Positions 8,087 to 16,880 of a stretch of DNA of 59,107 nt are shown here, in pieces. The position numbers and the translations under genes were made by a program. The notes beneath the pieces are model-generated. The model was not told the DNA's origin. It saw only the letters and a program-made list of their open reading frames with translations, and made no database searches. Positions within the stretch are counted from its first letter, which is position 1. Each line of letters opens with the position of its first letter. The stretch lies in assembly GCA_012719235.1 (NCBI GenBank), contig JAAYAR010000090.1, positions 1 to 59,107 on the forward strand, in the 5' to 3' direction. The DNA is from Clostridiales bacterium (GTDB lineage Bacteria; Bacillota; Clostridia; Oscillospirales; Oscillospiraceae).

Positions 8087-9391
8087 ATGAGCGGGCGTGT
8101 GACGGATGTTGAAAGATTTTCTCCGGCGGACAGGGCGGGGATAGTGCCCGGCGACGTGGTTATGAGCGCCAACGGCAGGGAGATCCGCGACGTACTTGAT
8201 TATAAGTTTTATACCTATGACGCCGAGCTGTCGCTCAAAGTGCGCTCAAAGGACGCCCGTGAGAGGGACGTGTTCGTCAAAAAGATCGAGGGCCAGGATC
8301 TGGGGCTCTCTTTTGAGACTTATCTGATGGACGATATGCGAAGCTGCGTCAACCGCTGTATATTCTGCTTCGTCGATCAGATGCCGCCCGGTCTGCGCGA
8401 ATCTCTCTACGTGAAAGACGACGACAGCAGGCTCTCTTTTCTTCTGGGCAACTACGTTACGCTCACGAACATGTCTGAGCGGGATTTTCAGCGCATAATA
8501 GATATGAAGATAAGTCCGCTGTGCGTATCTGTCCATGCTACGGAGCCTGATCTCCGCCGGGTCATGCTCGGTATCCGCGGGGCGGGCCGCGGATATGATC
8601 AGTTGTGCAGGCTGGCCCGCGCGGGCATCGAGCTGCACTGCCAGATAGTCGTCTGTTCGGGATATAATGACGGAGCGGCCCTGGAGAAAACCCTCGGCGA
8701 CCTTTGCGCTCTGCGGCCGGCAGTTACCAGCATATCAGTCATCCCCGTCGGACTTACGCGCTGGCGGGAGGGGCTGTGCGAGCTGCGCCCGCTCACGAAG
8801 GAGGACGCAGTCTCGTGTATCGAACTGTGCGGACGATTTGCCGCGGAATGTCTCAAAGAGAGCGGGAGCCGCGTTGTTTACTGTTCGGACGAGATGTATC
8901 TCAGAGCCGGGATCGGGCTGCCGGAATATGAAGAATATGAACAGTTCGAGCAGCTTGAGAACGGTGTCGGCCTTTTGAGACTTCTGGAGCACGAGTTTCT
9001 GGAGGCTCTGCAGGAAGACGGGATCGAGTGCTCCGGCGCCCCTTTCAGCGTGGCGACCGGGGAAGCCGCGGCGCCTTTTATCGAGCGGCTGGCAGCCGCG
9101 GCAAAAGAAAAATATTCAGATTTGAATGTGTCGGTCCACGCCGTACGGAACGAGCTCTTCGGCCGCAGCGTGGACGTGGCAGGCCTTGTGACAGGCAGGG
9201 ACCTCATCGGGCAGCTGAAGGGGCAAGATCTCGGCACGAGGCTGTTGATACCGGACGTGATGCTGCGCAGCGGGGAGGACGTCTTCCTCGACGGTATATC
9301 GGTATCGCAGGTTTCTTCGGAGCTCGGCGTGCCGGTAATCCCCGTAAAAAACGACGGGTACGAGCTGCTTGACACATTTTTGGAGGGTTGA
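8087..9391 (+). CDS. DUF512 radical SAM protein with N-terminal PDZ-like domain
   Basis: A 434-residue protein. Residues about 5-70 resemble a PDZ domain (FSPADRAGIVPGDVVMSANG). A radical SAM cluster motif follows, C87-x3-C91-x2-C94 (CVNRCIFC), then FVDQMP and the long C-terminal DUF512 domain. This architecture is widespread in Clostridia, where the gene often lies directly before der, as here: the der start is four bases after its stop. The reaction is unknown; the neighbour suggests, but does not prove, a link to ribosome assembly or RNA modification. Confidence 0.92.
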   Translation: MSGRVTDVERFSPADRAGIVPGDVVMSANGREIRDVLDYKFYTYDAELSLKVRSKDARERDVFVKKIEGQDLGLSFETYLMDDMRSCVNRCIFCFVDQMPPGLRESLYVKDDDSRLSFLLGNYVTLTNMSERDFQRIIDMKISPLCVSVHATEPDLRRVMLGIRGAGRGYDQLCRLARAGIELHCQIVVCSGYNDGAALEKTLGDLCALRPAVTSISVIPVGLTRWREGLCELRPLTKEDAVSCIELCGRFAAECLKESGSRVVYCSDEMYLRAGIGLPEYEEYEQFEQLENGVGLLRLLEHEFLEALQEDGIECSGAPFSVATGEAAAPFIERLAAAAKEKYSDLNVSVHAVRNELFGRSVDVAGLVTGRDLIGQLKGQDLGTRLLIPDVMLRSGEDVFLDGISVSQVSSELGVPVIPVKNDGYELLDTFLEG

Positions 9392-9394
9392 TAC

Positions 9395-10723
9395 ATGCCT
9401 TTACCGCTTATCGCCATTGTCGGGCGCCCAAACGTGGGCAAATCGATGCTGTTTAACAAACTCACAGGGAAACGCCTGGCGATCGTTGAAGACGTTCCGG
9501 GAGTCACGCGCGACCGCCTTTACGGGCGCAGCGAGTGGCGCGGCCGACAGTTCGCGCTTGTGGACACGGGCGGCATAGAACCGAGGACTGAAGATGAGAT
9601 GCTGATCCTGATGCGCGATCAGGCTCAGACAGCAATAGAGACGGCGGACGTTATAATCCTCGTCACAGACGTGCGCACCGGGGTCACGGCGGCGGATTCC
9701 GACGTCGCTTCAATGCTGCTGCGCTCAAACAAGCCCGTGGTGCTGGCTGTGAATAAATGCGACTCCACCGGCGTCGGGGTCCATCCCGAGGTGTACGAGT
9801 TCTATTCGCTGGGCCTGGGGGAACCGGTAGCGGTCTCAGCGCTCCACGGCATTGGTACGGACGACCTTCTCGACGCTTGTTTTGCCCTGTTCCCCGATGA
9901 GGCCGCTCAGAGCGACGACGACGACGCCCTCGCCGTGGCCGTTATCGGCCGCCCCAACGTGGGGAAGTCGTCTCTTGTTAACAGGCTGCTAGGTGAAGAC
10001 CGCGTGATAGTGAGCGACGTCCCCGGCACGACGCGCGACGCGATAGACACGCGTTTTGAAAACGAGTATGGCAATTATATCCTGATAGACACTGCAGGAT
10101 TGAGGCGCAAGGCCCGCGTCAACGACAGAGTCGAGTATTACAGCAACCTGCGCACCCGCATGGCTGTAGAGAGGGCGGACGTCTGCCTCATCATGATCGA
10201 CGCCGCGCAGGGCGTCACGGAACAGGACACAAAGGTGGCGGGTATGGCGCACGAGGCAGGGAAAGCCTGTGTTATCGTCGTGAACAAGTGGGACGCGATC
10301 GAAAAAGACCACATGACGATGTCCGAAATGCGCAAGGACATTGAGAGTGAGCTCTCTTTCATGACATACGCGCCGTCGCTGTTCATCTCGGCGCTGACTG
10401 GACAGAGAGTCGACAAATTGTTTCCCGTTATAAACTCGGCGGCGGAGCAGAACAGCCGCCGCATCACGACGGGGCAGCTGAACAACGTTCTCAGCGATGC
10501 CACGCTCCGTGTCCAGCCGCCTTCGGATAAGGGCAAAAGGCTGAAGATATACTACATGACTCAGGCCGGCACAAAGCCTCCCCATTTCGTCGCTTTTGTC
10601 AACAACGCGGAACTGTTTCATTTTTCATATCAGCGCTATATTGAAAACTGTTTGAGACAGACCTTCGGTTTTGAGGGCACGCCGATACGTCTGACTGTGC
10701 GCGAGAAGGGCGAAAAAGATTGA
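9395..10723 (+). CDS. der: Ribosome-assembly GTPase Der (EngA)
   Basis: A 442-residue protein with two tandem GTPase domains and a C-terminal KH-like domain, the defining layout of Der. The first P-loop GRPNVGKS is at residues 10-17 with NKCD near 120; the second identical P-loop is at 185-192 with NKWD further on. Both G3 motifs (DTGG and DTAG) are intact. Der acts in late maturation of the 50S subunit. The start follows GGAGGGTTGATAC. The next gene on this strand is more than 230 bases away, so the transcript probably ends here, although I see no clear terminator. Confidence 0.97.
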   Translation: MPLPLIAIVGRPNVGKSMLFNKLTGKRLAIVEDVPGVTRDRLYGRSEWRGRQFALVDTGGIEPRTEDEMLILMRDQAQTAIETADVIILVTDVRTGVTAADSDVASMLLRSNKPVVLAVNKCDSTGVGVHPEVYEFYSLGLGEPVAVSALHGIGTDDLLDACFALFPDEAAQSDDDDALAVAVIGRPNVGKSSLVNRLLGEDRVIVSDVPGTTRDAIDTRFENEYGNYILIDTAGLRRKARVNDRVEYYSNLRTRMAVERADVCLIMIDAAQGVTEQDTKVAGMAHEAGKACVIVVNKWDAIEKDHMTMSEMRKDIESELSFMTYAPSLFISALTGQRVDKLFPVINSAAEQNSRRITTGQLNNVLSDATLRVQPPSDKGKRLKIYYMTQAGTKPPHFVAFVNNAELFHFSYQRYIENCLRQTFGFEGTPIRLTVREKGEKD

Positions 10724-10751
10724 CGCATCGTGACCGCAAGTGCATAAATAC

Positions 10752-10764
10752 TGAATAATATGCA
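10752..10764 (+). promoter_or_regulatory. Possible ArgR operator half-site pair 1
   Basis: TGAATAATATGCA fits TGNAT-N3-ATNCA. The published ARG box is TGNAT-W4-ATNCA, so this is one base short. It recurs at 10878-10890 within the same intergenic region, which is why it is listed. Confidence 0.35.
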
Positions 10765-10876
10765 TTTGATCTTATTCTGTATTTTGGGACGGCAGCAGGA
10801 ACATATTCCGAATATTGTATATAATGTGTATAATGACTTTAGAAATGATAATAAATTGGATTATTATAAATTATAG

Positions 10877-10905
10877 TTGCATTATATTCATTAACATGGT
10901 ATAGT
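10877..10905 (+). promoter_or_regulatory. Promoter of argG-argH
   Basis: TTGCAT (10877-10882) and TATAGT (10900-10905) have a 17-base spacer and lie about 55 bases before the argG start. A second potential -10 region (tandem TATAAT at about 10820-10835) lies upstream without a good -35 box. Confidence 0.65.
10878..10890 (+). promoter_or_regulatory. Possible ArgR operator 2, over the -35 box
   Basis: TGCATTATATTCA again fits TGNAT-N3-ATNCA and covers the -35 hexamer and the start of the spacer of the argG promoter, a good place for repression by arginine-loaded ArgR/AhrC. The spacer between half-sites is one base shorter than in the classical box. Confidence 0.4.
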
Positions 10906-10960
10906 CAGTCAAAACATAAAATGTGTAATAACTGAATATTATTTCTAAAGGAGCATTGCT

Positions 10961-12190
10961 ATGAGCGCACAGAAAGTAAGGAAGATCGCTCTGGCCTACT
11001 CGGGCGGGCTGGATACTTCAATCATTATCCCGTGGCTTAAAGAAAACTACGATAACCCTTACATTATAGCTGTCGCGGGGAACGTCGGGCAGCAGGACGA
11101 GCTGGAAGGGCTCGAAGAGAAAGCGTACAAGACCGGGGCGGACAAGTTCTACGCCGTCGATCTGTGCGATGAACTTGTAAACGAAATTATCATCCCGTCT
11201 GTCCAGGCGGGAGCGAAATATGAAGATTACCTGCTGGGTACCGCTTTTGCCCGTCCGGTCATAGCGAAGAAGCTCGTTGAGATCGCAATAGCCGAGGGCG
11301 CAGACGCCGTGGCGCACGGCTGCACCGGAAAGGGAAACGATCAGGTCAGGTTTGAGCTCGCCATCAAGCACTTCGCCCCCATGATGAAGATAATCGCTCC
11401 GTGGCGCGAGTGGAGTATCCGCAGCCGCGACGAGGAGATCGATTACGCCGAGGCCCACAATGTCCCGCTCAAGATCAACAGGGAGACAAACTATTCAAAG
11501 GATAAGAATCTCTGGCACCTCAGCCACGAGGGGCTGGATCTTGAAGATCCGTGGAACGAGCCGAAGTATGACAGCCCGGGTTTTCTTGAAATGTCCGTAT
11601 CCCCGCAAAACGCGCCGGACGAGCCGACTTACCTCACGCTCGATTTCGTACAGGGAGTCCCCGTCGCGCTCGACGGATGCGAAATGAGCGCCACGGAGAT
11701 AATTTTTAAGCTCAATGAGCTGGGCGGTAAAAACGGGATAGGCTTACTCGACATCGTGGAGAACAGGCTGGTCGGCATGAAGTGCAGAGGCGTGTACGAG
11801 ACTCCGGGCGGCGCCATTCTGTACGCAGCCCACGCGGCCCTCGAGTCCATATGCCTCGACAAGATGACGGCGCACAAGAAGCAGGAACTGTCCGTCTGTT
11901 TCGCCGAGCTCGTCTATAACGGACTGTGGTACAGCCCGCTGCGCAGAGCGCTGTCCGCATTTGTCACAGAGACGCAAAAGAACGTCACAGGCACAGTCAG
12001 ATTGAGGCTGTATAAGGGCAATATCATAAAAGCGGGCATAAAGTCGCCGTATTCCCTCTATTCTGAGAGTATAGCCACTTTCGGTGAGAGCGACTATGAC
12101 CAGAGCCAGGCCACGGGCTTCATAAATCTCTGGGGTCTGCCGACTCAGACGCAGGCGATGCTGGAGCAGGGGCTGCTGAAAGGTGACTGA
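10961..12190 (+). CDS. argG: Argininosuccinate synthase
   Basis: A 409-residue enzyme that condenses citrulline with aspartate using ATP in arginine synthesis. The N-terminal PP-loop ATP pyrophosphatase motif AYSGGLDTS is at residues 12-20, and the family blocks [13 protein letters not shown] and GRxxE-type substrate loops are in place. The start has AAAGGAGC upstream at good spacing. It is followed directly by argH. The upstream 230 bases are strikingly AT-rich and carry the promoter and the dyads described separately. Confidence 0.97.
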   Translation: MSAQKVRKIALAYSGGLDTSIIIPWLKENYDNPYIIAVAGNVGQQDELEGLEEKAYKTGADKFYAVDLCDELVNEIIIPSVQAGAKYEDYLLGTAFARPVIAKKLVEIAIAEGADAVAHGCTGKGNDQVRFELAIKHFAPMMKIIAPWREWSIRSRDEEIDYAEAHNVPLKINRETNYSKDKNLWHLSHEGLDLEDPWNEPKYDSPGFLEMSVSPQNAPDEPTYLTLDFVQGVPVALDGCEMSATEIIFKLNELGGKNGIGLLDIVENRLVGMKCRGVYETPGGAILYAAHAALESICLDKMTAHKKQELSVCFAELVYNGLWYSPLRRALSAFVTETQKNVTGTVRLRLYKGNIIKAGIKSPYSLYSESIATFGESDYDQSQATGFINLWGLPTQTQAMLEQGLLKGD

Positions 12191-12236
12191 GCCCCTGAAA
12201 TTCGTGACGCTCCGCCCGGAAAAGGAGAATCAGCCG

Positions 12237-13616
12237 ATGAAACTTTGGGCAGGCCGGTTCCAAAAGGAAACGGACAGACAGGTGGACGATTTCAATTCCT
12301 CTCTCCCGTTTGACAACCGGCTCTACAGGGAGGATATCCAAGGCAGTATCGCCCACTCGCGCATGCTCTCCCAGTGCGGTATCATCACGCCGCAGGACGC
12401 AGAGAGGATCGAAGAGGGGCTTCTTGGCATTCTTTCGGACATTGAGAGCGGAGCCGTGGGCTTCGGAGCTCAGGAGGACATCCACACGTTCATTGAAGAC
12501 CTGCTGACGGAGCGTGTTGGCGACGCGGGGAAGAGGATGCACACGGCCCGCAGCCGCAACGACCAGGTGGCTCTTGATATGAAGCTCTACCTGAGGCGCG
12601 AGATCGGGACCATAAAAGATATGGTCCTTAACCTCATTTCGGTCTTGTGCGACATTGCGAAGCAGCATCGGGACACCGTCATGCCGGGATACACACATCT
12701 GCAGCCGGCGCAGCCGATTACCTTTGCGCATCATCTGATGGCCTACGCCAACATGTTTTCGCGGGATATCATCCGCCTTGAGAACTGTCTCGGGGGTATG
12801 AAGGAGTGCCCTCTGGGCAGCGGGGCGCTGGCCGGCACGACACACCCGATCGACCGCGAGATGACAGCGTCCTCCCTCGGTTTTGACGCCCCGACTCAAA
12901 ACAGCATGGACGGGGTCTCGGACAGGGACTACGCGATTGAGTTTCTCAGCGCCGCGTCGATCATCATGATGCACCTGTCCCGATTCTCGGAGGAGATCAT
13001 TCTCTGGTCCAGCTGGGAGTTTAAATTCGTGGAGCTTGACGACGCCTATTCAACCGGTTCTTCGATAATGCCGCAAAAAAAGAACCCCGACGTTGCGGAG
13101 CTCGTTAGGGGAAAGACCGGGCGGGTCTATGGCGACCTTATGTCCCTGCTGACGGTGATGAAAGGTATACCCCTGGCATACAACAAGGATATGCAGGAGG
13201 ATAAGGAATCGGTGTTCGACGCGGTGGATACCGTGAAGACGTGCATTCCGGTATTCACCTCGATGCTAAGGACCATGCAGGTGCTCCCTCAGAACATGCG
13301 GGCCGCAGCGCGGAAAGGGTTCATAAACGCCACAGACTGCGCGGACTATCTGGCAAAAAAGGGCATACCTTTCCGAGACGCCTACAAAGCGGTCGGAAAG
13401 CTCGTCCTCTATTGCGCTGAGAGCGGCCGCACGCTCGAGCAGCTGACACCGGACGAGTTCAGGAGTGTTTCCGAAGCGTTCGGCGAGGATATTTTCGAAG
13501 CTCTTGATCTGCAAAACTGCGTGTCGCAAAGAAAGAGCCGCGGAGGCCCGGCCCCGCAGGAGACATCGAGGCAGATATCGCAGATGGAATCCTTCGTCAA
13601 GGCGCACAGCAAATAA
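12237..13616 (+). CDS. argH: Argininosuccinate lyase
   Basis: A 459-residue member of the fumarase/aspartase superfamily that cleaves argininosuccinate to arginine and fumarate. It begins MKLWAGRF, typical of the family, and the signature loop GSSIMPQKKNPD, which includes the catalytic serine region, lies near residue 273. The start at 12237 is preceded by AAAGGAG; a longer frame opening at 12183 inside argG has no ribosome site and an atypical extension. It forms a two-gene operon with argG. Confidence 0.97.
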   Translation: MKLWAGRFQKETDRQVDDFNSSLPFDNRLYREDIQGSIAHSRMLSQCGIITPQDAERIEEGLLGILSDIESGAVGFGAQEDIHTFIEDLLTERVGDAGKRMHTARSRNDQVALDMKLYLRREIGTIKDMVLNLISVLCDIAKQHRDTVMPGYTHLQPAQPITFAHHLMAYANMFSRDIIRLENCLGGMKECPLGSGALAGTTHPIDREMTASSLGFDAPTQNSMDGVSDRDYAIEFLSAASIIMMHLSRFSEEIILWSSWEFKFVELDDAYSTGSSIMPQKKNPDVAELVRGKTGRVYGDLMSLLTVMKGIPLAYNKDMQEDKESVFDAVDTVKTCIPVFTSMLRTMQVLPQNMRAAARKGFINATDCADYLAKKGIPFRDAYKAVGKLVLYCAESGRTLEQLTPDEFRSVSEAFGEDIFEALDLQNCVSQRKSRGGPAPQETSRQISQMESFVKAHSK

Positions 13617-13630
13617 TGTTTCTTACACTA

Positions 13631-13660
13631 AGGCCGCGCGGTTCATGTGCCGCGCGGCCT
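13631..13660. terminator. Hairpin between convergent argH and the DUF975 gene
   Basis: AGGCCGCGCGG and CCGCGCGGCCT form an 11-base perfect stem around an eight-base loop, 14 bases after argH. There is no strong T-run on either side, so it may be a bidirectional block rather than a canonical terminator. Confidence 0.6.
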
Positions 13661-13704
13661 GTTAACGGCTAAAAATCTTGTCAGCTACGTATAATTACGG
13701 AAGC

Positions 13705-14334
13705 TCAGTATTCAACGGGCGGGTTCAGTTCCTGCGGGCTGATGATATTTTTTTGCAGCGCGAGCGTTTTGACCTTACCGTAGAAGCCCGCCTTTGTCAT
13801 CTCAATATACGGGCCGACGTAGAGGACGTAAAGCAATCCGCACGTGAATGAGGAGAGGATCATCCAGCCGATGAAACTCAGATACAGCACGAAGAGCTCG
13901 CCTTTGTATCCGTGCATCATGCGCATGGAGAGCTTCAGGGCGTCCTGAGCTTTGACGTTCGGGCAGTCGCCGAGGATATACGGAGTCATAGCATATGAAA
14001 ATGACTTGATGATGCCCGGTATAAGGAAAAGCAGTGACCACAGCCATATAAACAGGAACATCCACAGCATTCCGCCGAGTTTCCTGCCGTACGGTACGAA
14101 TCCTTTTGTAAACATCTGCTCAAAGGTCGGGTTTCCGCCGAAGAAACTGCTCATGAAAAAGAAATTCATACCGACAATAAGGGGGCCGACGACAAGCAAA
14201 GCGGCAATTCCAAAGGTCATCGCGCTCACCGCGGCGATTATGGCGTTTTGCACGAAAAGAACACCCACGCAAAGCCAGTACTGCTTGTTTAGCGCATTTT
14301 TTGCCATTTCTTTAAGTTCGGCTCTCGTCCACAT
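13705..14334 (-). CDS. DUF975 family integral membrane protein
   Basis: A 209-residue membrane protein with four to five hydrophobic segments, opening with the typical MWTRAELKEMAKNAL. The conserved stretch LLFLIPGIIKSFSYAMTPYI near the middle identifies the DUF975 family, found mainly in Firmicutes. The family function is unknown. The start follows GAGGAG. It stands alone, convergent with argH and downstream of rpmB, whose terminator at 14477-14501 separates the two transcripts. Confidence 0.85.
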   Translation of the reverse strand: MWTRAELKEMAKNALNKQYWLCVGVLFVQNAIIAAVSAMTFGIAALLVVGPLIVGMNFFFMSSFFGGNPTFEQMFTKGFVPYGRKLGGMLWMFLFIWLWSLLFLIPGIIKSFSYAMTPYILGDCPNVKAQDALKLSMRMMHGYKGELFVLYLSFIGWMILSSFTCGLLYVLYVGPYIEMTKAGFYGKVKTLALQKNIISPQELNPPVEY

Positions 14335-14476
14335 GGCTTTTACTCCTCATCATAAAATCAGCATTGAAAGTATATGATCCGTATGCGCTGTTATGCCGGG
14401 AATATGCAGCTATCGTATCATACAGGCTGCGCCTGTTCAACATTTTTGTGCGTAATCATGAACAAATGCGAAAAAA

Positions 14477-14501
14477 TCCGGGGTTCATATCGAACCCCGG
14501 A
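14477..14501 (-). terminator. Rho-independent terminator of rpmB
   Basis: TCCGGGGTTC pairs with GAACCCCGGA around a five-base loop. On the minus strand it is followed by a run of six T's (A's at 14471-14476). It sits 35 bases after the rpmB stop codon. Confidence 0.88.
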
Positions 14502-14535
14502 CATTCGCTCTTATATGGTGCGGACGCGCTTAAGA

Positions 14536-14724
14536 TCAGACTGCACGTTCTACACGATTAGAACGGAGGCACCTTGAGCATACGTAGATATGGCAGGGGC
14601 TGCCGTCCACGATGGCTTTGACCCGTTTGACATTGGGCTTCCAAGCTTTGTTCGAGCGTCTGTGCGAGTGGGACAGCTTGATGCCAAAGGTCACGCCTTT
14701 TCCGCAAACGTTACATTTTGCCAT
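14536..14724 (-). CDS. rpmB: 50S ribosomal protein L28
   Basis: A 62-residue L28, starting MAKCNVCGKGVTFG and containing SHSHRRSNKAWKPN, both family signatures. Cysteine pairs CNVC and CSRC make it the zinc-binding (C+) form. The ATG at 14724 has AAGGAGGT seven bases upstream; the 16 extra codons upstream in frame are leader sequence. It has its own promoter and terminator and is monocistronic. Confidence 0.97.
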   Translation of the reverse strand: MAKCNVCGKGVTFGIKLSHSHRRSNKAWKPNVKRVKAIVDGSPCHIYVCSRCLRSNRVERAV

Positions 14725-14775
14725 TACCGCACCTCCTTGCTTATCAAAATAACGGCTAAAAAAGAGCCGCATTAA

Positions 14776-14804
14776 ATATTACCAGACAGAATTAAAAAAA
14801 GCAA
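14776..14804 (-). promoter_or_regulatory. Promoter of rpmB
   Basis: On the minus strand TTGCTT (14799-14804) and TAATAT (14776-14781) are 17 bases apart, about 50 bases before the start codon. Confidence 0.65.
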
Positions 14805-14854
14805 GGGTATTTTTTCGCGAAGAGCGAACTTTTTTGTATTGTAAACTTCTCATG

Positions 14855-14882
14855 TTGTCACTAAGGGATTATCTGTTATAAT
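14855..14882 (+). promoter_or_regulatory. Promoter of the hprK operon
   Basis: TTGTCA (14855-14860) and a perfect TATAAT (14877-14882) are 16 bases apart. It is the only good promoter upstream of hprK-murB-rapZ-whiA. Confidence 0.7.
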
Positions 14883-14986
14883 AGTAAAAGGATGCGCCGG
14901 GCCCGTTCCGGGGGAGGAAAAATTTCGCCGGCGCGGAGCGCGGCAGCAGCGAACGTTGATTATTTTGATCCAAGGAGCTGTCTCAT

Positions 14987-15934
14987 ATGGCGGAAAAGCG
15001 CAGTATACCACTGCAGAAACTTATAGATGATTTTCATTTAACTGTCGCATACGGGCCGGAGGACTACGGCTCTATCGCCGTCACGAGCGAGAATCTCAAC
15101 AGACCCGGTCTGCAGCTTGTGGGTTTTTACGATCATTTTGTTCGCGACAGGTTACAGGTCATCGGAATGGCGGAGAATTCGTATCTGGAAGCGCTCGGCT
15201 CCACATTCCGCAGAAGAGCGTTCAAGATGTTTTTCGGACAGGGCATAACGGCCCTGATATACTGCCGCGGCGCGGAGCCCCAGCCGGAGTGCATCGAGAT
15301 GGCCGAGCGGTTCAAAACGCCGGTCCTTATAAGCGACTCTCAGACCGCGAATTTCATCAGCAAAGTTGTGACGTATCTGAGCACGGCGCTCGCACCGATG
15401 GTGACGCGGCACGGCGTGCTCGTTGATATATACGGCGAAGGAGTTCTGATACTCGGGGAAAGCGGCGTCGGAAAAAGCGAGACGGCTGTCGAGCTCATTA
15501 AGCGGGGCCACCGGCTGATCGCAGATGACGCGGTGGAGATAAGGCGTGTTGCCGAAAACAAGCTGGAGGGCTCCTCCCCGGAACTGATCAGGCACTACAT
15601 GGAACTGCGGGGCATCGGGGTAGTGGACGTCCGCAGGCTCTTCGGCACGGGCGCGGTAATGGATTCGTGCCAGATAACCCTCATCGTAAACGTCGTCCCC
15701 TGGGAAGAGCTCGAGCCGTTTGACCGCCTCGGTACGCAGACGACGTATACGAGCATCTTCGACGTGAAAGTGCCGACGACGACTATCCCCGTCAAACCGG
15801 GGAGAAATCTCGCCGTTATACTTGAAGTCGCAGCCATGAATAACCGCGACAAGAGCATAGGATATAACGCTGCCGTGGAGTTCACGAATCAGCTGAACAA
15901 ACATTTTGACGCGGCGCTGAACGCGGAGGAGTAG
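14987..15934 (+). CDS. hprK: HPr kinase/phosphorylase
   Basis: A 315-residue bifunctional enzyme that phosphorylates Ser46 of HPr and reverses the reaction, the sensor of carbon catabolite control in Firmicutes. The N-terminal domain is followed by Walker A GESGVGKS at residues 157-164 and the family signature around ELRGIGVVDVRRLFG. The start has AAGGAGCTG upstream. The partner HPr (ptsH) is not in the window. It heads an operon with murB, rapZ and whiA, a gene order common in Clostridia. Confidence 0.97.
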   Translation: MAEKRSIPLQKLIDDFHLTVAYGPEDYGSIAVTSENLNRPGLQLVGFYDHFVRDRLQVIGMAENSYLEALGSTFRRRAFKMFFGQGITALIYCRGAEPQPECIEMAERFKTPVLISDSQTANFISKVVTYLSTALAPMVTRHGVLVDIYGEGVLILGESGVGKSETAVELIKRGHRLIADDAVEIRRVAENKLEGSSPELIRHYMELRGIGVVDVRRLFGTGAVMDSCQITLIVNVVPWEELEPFDRLGTQTTYTSIFDVKVPTTTIPVKPGRNLAVILEVAAMNNRDKSIGYNAAVEFTNQLNKHFDAALNAEE

Positions 15935-15944
15935 GTAACTCGTA

Positions 15945-16880
15945 ATGGATGCTGTCAGGCGTTTTCAGGAGCTGGTCAAACTGGCCAGCCCGGGTATTCA
16001 CATGCGCGAGGGCGCCGATATGAGCGCTCTCACGAGTTTTCGCGTCGGCGGCATCGCGCAGGTGCTCGTCGAACCTGCGGACACCGGGGAGATCGCGGCC
16101 TGCGTCAGGGCCTCCACGGACGCGGGGATCACGCCCATCTGGTTTGGCGCGGGCACAAACGTTCTCGTGGAGGGCGGCCATCTGCATATCGCGGCGGTGC
16201 GTTTCGGCGAAAGGATGAGCCGGGTGAGGACGCGCGGCTCCGAGCTTGAGCTTCAGTGCGGCGCGGCCCTGTCCGCGGCGGCGGAGGCGGCGCTCGCGAG
16301 CGGGCTGACAGGGTTTGAATTCGCGCACGGCATACCGGGGAGCGCGGGAGGCGGCGTGTATATGAACGCGGGAGCGTACGGCGGCTGCATGGGCGACGTA
16401 GTGATCTGGAGCGAATGCGTGACTCCCGGCGGTGAGGTCGTGAGGGTCGATTCGCGGGAACATGAGTTCTCATACCGCCACAGCGCCTTTATGGACAACG
16501 GGTATATTGTCGCGCTGACCTGCGTGGGGCTGAGGAGCGGAGACCCGGCCGGGATCGAACGGACAATGGCCGATCTCAAGAGCCGGAGGGCGCAAAGCCA
16601 GCCGCTTGACCTGCCGAGCGCGGGCAGCACATTCAAACGCCCCGAGAAAGGTTACGCTGCGGCGCTGATAGAGTCTGCAGGGCTCAAGGGCGCCCGCATC
16701 GGCGGCGCTATGGTATCCGAAAAACATGCGGGCTTTATCGTGAATACAGGCGGAGCCTCGTTTGAAGACATTACTTCACTGATGCGCTTTGTCAGACAGC
16801 GGGTCCTGGACCACTCCGGGATCCTGCTCGAGCCCGAGGTGAGGATCATCGACAGGGAGGGGCGGCCTTGGAGTTTTTAG
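15945..16880 (+). CDS. murB: UDP-N-acetylenolpyruvoylglucosamine reductase
   Basis: A 311-residue FAD enzyme that reduces UDP-GlcNAc-enolpyruvate to UDP-MurNAc in peptidoglycan synthesis. The FAD-binding motifs GAGTNVLV and GIPGSAGGGVYMNAGAYG are present, followed by YRHSAF and PSAGSTFKRP, which holds the catalytic serine. The start lies 11 bases after hprK, and its 3' end overlaps the rapZ start by 13 bases. Confidence 0.96.
   Translation: MDAVRRFQELVKLASPGIHMREGADMSALTSFRVGGIAQVLVEPADTGEIAACVRASTDAGITPIWFGAGTNVLVEGGHLHIAAVRFGERMSRVRTRGSELELQCGAALSAAAEAALASGLTGFEFAHGIPGSAGGGVYMNAGAYGGCMGDVVIWSECVTPGGEVVRVDSREHEFSYRHSAFMDNGYIVALTCVGLRSGDPAGIERTMADLKSRRAQSQPLDLPSAGSTFKRPEKGYAAALIESAGLKGARIGGAMVSEKHAGFIVNTGGASFEDITSLMRFVRQRVLDHSGILLEPEVRIIDREGRPWSF

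Noticed and set aside
10760-10876. A 38-codon frame (MHLILF...) in the argG leader
   Set aside because: No ribosome binding site precedes it, it overlaps the promoter elements, and it contains no run of arginine codons that would suggest a leader peptide.
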